A stretch of 7,906 nucleotides of DNA from JASGCK01 sp031430035 (GTDB lineage: Bacteria; Pseudomonadota; Gammaproteobacteria; Burkholderiales; Burkholderiaceae_C). Below are positions 6,176 through 7,906 of this stretch, piece by piece; the first letter of the stretch is position 1, and the number at the start of each line of letters is the position of its first letter. Made by a program: the position numbers and the translations under genes. The stretch is from positions 1 through 7,906 of the forward strand of contig JANPAS010000041.1 of NCBI GenBank assembly GCA_031430035.1, read 5' to 3'. Below the pieces are notes generated by a model. The model had not been told where the DNA came from, searched no databases, and worked only from the letters and a program-made list of their open reading frames with translations.

Positions 6176-6199
6176 CCCTCTCCCACTAAGGGAGAGGGA
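6163..6199. repeat. GC-rich REP-like intergenic repeat containing an inverted repeat
   Basis: CCCCTCACCCTAGCCCTC begins a pattern that continues into a perfect 9-base inverted repeat. It resembles a widespread dispersed proteobacterial intergenic element of the CCCTCACCCTAACCCTCTCCC kind, which I recognise from general knowledge. Only one copy is visible here, so repetitiveness within this genome is an inference. The left part overlaps the last three codons and TAG stop of the M14 gene. Confidence 0.55.
6176..6198. terminator. Hairpin between convergent M14 and htpG genes, possible bidirectional terminator
   Basis: CCCTCTCCC (6176-6184) and GGGAGAGGG (6190-6198) form a perfect 9-base-pair stem with a 5-base loop. 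It starts directly after the M14 stop and lies 7 bases past the htpG stop, so it could end or stabilise both transcripts. Neither strand has a T-run after the stem, so it is not a classical intrinsic terminator; it may act as a 3' stabilising structure instead. Confidence 0.5.
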
Positions 6200-6205
6200 G
6201 CAAGA

Positions 6206-7906
6206 TCACGACAGCAGCGCGTTCACCCGCTTCACATAAGCCGCTGGATCAGCAGGCATGCCGCCTTCGGCCAGCACAGCTTGGTCAAACAAGATATGCG
6301 CGAGATCGTTGAAGTTGACCGAACCTTCTAATTTTTTAATCAGTGCATGCTCGGTGTTGATCTCCAAAATTGGCTTCGTCTCGGGTATGGCTTGACCTGC
6401 TTGCTTGAGCATACGAGCTAGCTGGGCGCTCATGCCGTCGTCCTTTACCACCAAACAAGCGGGCGAGTCCACCAGGCGGGTCGTTACGCGCACGTCGTCG
6501 CATTTGTCTTTGAGCGCTTCTTTCAGTTTTGCGAGCAGTGGCTTGGCACTTTCAGCAGCTTCTTCAGCCGCTTTTTTCTCCGCCTCGTCTTGCAGCTTGC
6601 CCAGATCAAATGCGCCCTTGGCCACGCTTTGCAGCGGCGTCCCGTCAAACTCGTTTAAGAAGCCCAGCGCCCACTCGTCCACGCGGTCGGACATCAAGAG
6701 GACCTCGATGCCCTTCTTTTTAAACACTTCAAGCTGCGGGCTGTTCTTGGCAGCCGCCAGTGTTTCGGCCGTAATGTAGTAAATGGCTTCTTGGCCTTCT
6801 TTCATGCGGGCTTTGTAGTCTGCAAAGCCAACCTTGATCGCATCTTCCGTTGTCGAAGCAAAACGCAAGAGCTTGGCAATTTTGTCTTTGTTTTGCATAT
6901 CTTCGCCGACGCCCTCTTTGAGCACCGAGCCAAACGCCTCATAGAACTTGGCATAAGTGGTCTCGTCCATGCCTTCCAGCATCGACAGTACACGGCGCGT
7001 ATTGCCTTCACGTATGGCTTTGGTGTCACGAGATTCTTGCAACAGTTCGCGAGAGACATTGAGCGGCAAATCGGCCGAATCAATCACGCCCTTCACAAAG
7101 CGCAAATACACAGGCATGAGCGACTCCGCATCGTCCATGATGAAGACGCGTTTGACGTAGAGCTTGATGCCCGCTTTTTTGTCGCGATTCCACAAATCAT
7201 GCGGGGCAGTCGAAGGAATGTATAGCAACTGCGTGTACTCGGTTTTACCCTCAACGCGGTTGTGGCTATGGGCTAGCGGGGCGGCGAAGTCGTGGCTGAT
7301 TTGCTTATAGAACTCGTCGTATTGCTCCTGCGTAATGTCGGACTTAGCACGCGTCCACATCGCGCTGGCTTTGTTAATCGTCTCCCACTCGTCCGTTGTC
7401 ACCATCTCGCCAGGTTGGTTGTCCTTGCCCTCTTTCCACTCTTCTTTGCGCATCAAAATCGGCAAAGAGATGTGTTCGGCGTATTTGTTGATGATGGATT
7501 TGAGCTTCCAGGCAGAGAGGAAATCACTGATCTCCGATCCTTTGCCGTTTTCACCTTCTTCGTCCGCGCGCAAGTGAAGCGTGACGCTGGTACCGCGCTC
7601 AGCTTTGGTAATGACTTCGGTTTCAAAATCACCCGCACCGCCGCTAATCCAGCGCACGCCCTCGGATGCTTGCGTACCGCCGCGACGCGTCTCCACCACC
7701 ATCTTGTCCGCGACGATAAAGCCCGAATAAAAACCCACGCCAAATTGACCAATCAAGGAGCCGTTGTCTTTTGCGCTTGCTTTTTGCGCGTCACCCAGTT
7801 TGGAGACGAAATCTTTGGTGCCCGACTTGGCAATCGTCCCAAGATGAGCAATCGCCTCGTCAGCCGTCATGCCAATGCCGTTGTCCGAAATCGTGATCGT
7901 ACGAGC
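6206..7906 (-). CDS. htpG: Molecular chaperone HtpG (Hsp90 family), N-terminus outside window
   Basis: This shows 566 residues of bacterial Hsp90, a cytoplasmic ATP-dependent dimeric chaperone that helps remodel client proteins with DnaK. The first roughly 75 residues, including the start, lie beyond the right edge. The visible frame opens with ARTITISDNGIGM, part of the GHKL ATP-binding fold (DNGIG motif). IGQFGVGFYSGFIVADK follows about 35 residues later (ATP lid region), then RGTSVTLHLR. The middle domain contains LWNRDKKAGIKLYVKRVFI and DLPLNVSRELLQESRD, which carries the arginine region contacting ATP. The C-terminal dimerisation domain ends LAEGGMPADPAAYVKRVNAL, without the eukaryotic MEEVD tail, as expected in bacteria. 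No frameshift or missing motif is visible. The gene converges on gshA–M14. Any heat-shock promoter would lie outside the window. Confidence 0.98.
   Translation of the reverse strand, partial: ARTITISDNGIGMTADEAIAHLGTIAKSGTKDFVSKLGDAQKASAKDNGSLIGQFGVGFYSGFIVADKMVVETRRGGTQASEGVRWISGGAGDFETEVITKAERGTSVTLHLRADEEGENGKGSEISDFLSAWKLKSIINKYAEHISLPILMRKEEWKEGKDNQPGEMVTTDEWETINKASAMWTRAKSDITQEQYDEFYKQISHDFAAPLAHSHNRVEGKTEYTQLLYIPSTAPHDLWNRDKKAGIKLYVKRVFIMDDAESLMPVYLRFVKGVIDSADLPLNVSRELLQESRDTKAIREGNTRRVLSMLEGMDETTYAKFYEAFGSVLKEGVGEDMQNKDKIAKLLRFASTTEDAIKVGFADYKARMKEGQEAIYYITAETLAAAKNSPQLEVFKKKGIEVLLMSDRVDEWALGFLNEFDGTPLQSVAKGAFDLGKLQDEAEKKAAEEAAESAKPLLAKLKEALKDKCDDVRVTTRLVDSPACLVVKDDGMSAQLARMLKQAGQAIPETKPILEINTEHALIKKLEGSVNFNDLAHILFDQAVLAEGGMPADPAAYVKRVNALLS

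Noticed and set aside
1..7906. CRISPR array, tRNA, rRNA, insertion sequence, toxin–antitoxin or defence island
   Set aside because: I found no spaced repeats, no transposase, no RNA-gene signature and no unassigned gene of that kind; all long stretches are explained by seven conserved genes.

Overview
The window looks like ordinary chromosome from a betaproteobacterium, most likely Burkholderiales. The clues are the compact fmdB–DUF502–aspS cluster, an AspRS of the Asp/Asn type, a glutamate–cysteine ligase of the proteobacterial (Acidithiobacillus ferrooxidans-type) family, and a GC content near 53-55% in most genes by hand count. I cannot assign a genus. Seven protein-coding genes fill almost all of the sequence. 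The two at the edges (denD-like and htpG) are cut by the window. I saw no tRNA, rRNA, CRISPR, insertion sequence or phage gene.

Left block, minus strand (4005 down to 1): five genes are read right to left with gaps of at most 26 bases: fmdB (zinc-ribbon protein), a DUF502/COV-like membrane protein that overlaps fmdB by 4 bases (ATGA), aspS, a class I SAM-dependent methyltransferase 6 bases after the aspS stop, and the start of a DenD-like NAD-dependent sugar-acid dehydrogenase 19 bases further on. This is very likely one transcript. The first three genes form a grouping I know from Betaproteobacteria. The last two look like later additions, and the methyltransferase is clearly AT-richer (about 42% GC over 541-900) than its neighbours.

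Middle: a 103-base divergent intergenic region (4006-4108) separates fmdB (minus) from gshA (plus) and must hold the control signals of both blocks. A possible extended -10 for fmdB lies unusually close to its ATG.

Right block: gshA (glutamate–cysteine ligase, first step of glutathione synthesis) is followed after 3 bases by an M14-family metallopeptidase resembling murein peptide amidase MpaA. These are almost certainly co-transcribed. The M14 gene ends inside a GC-rich inverted-repeat element (6163-6199) that also separates it from convergent htpG (Hsp90 chaperone), whose 5' end lies beyond the right edge.

There is no obvious new multi-gene system. The points most worth following are the pairing of a γ-glutamyl ligase with a probable γ-glutamyl-type peptidase, the low-GC methyltransferase inserted behind aspS, and the residue signature predicting a non-discriminating AspRS.
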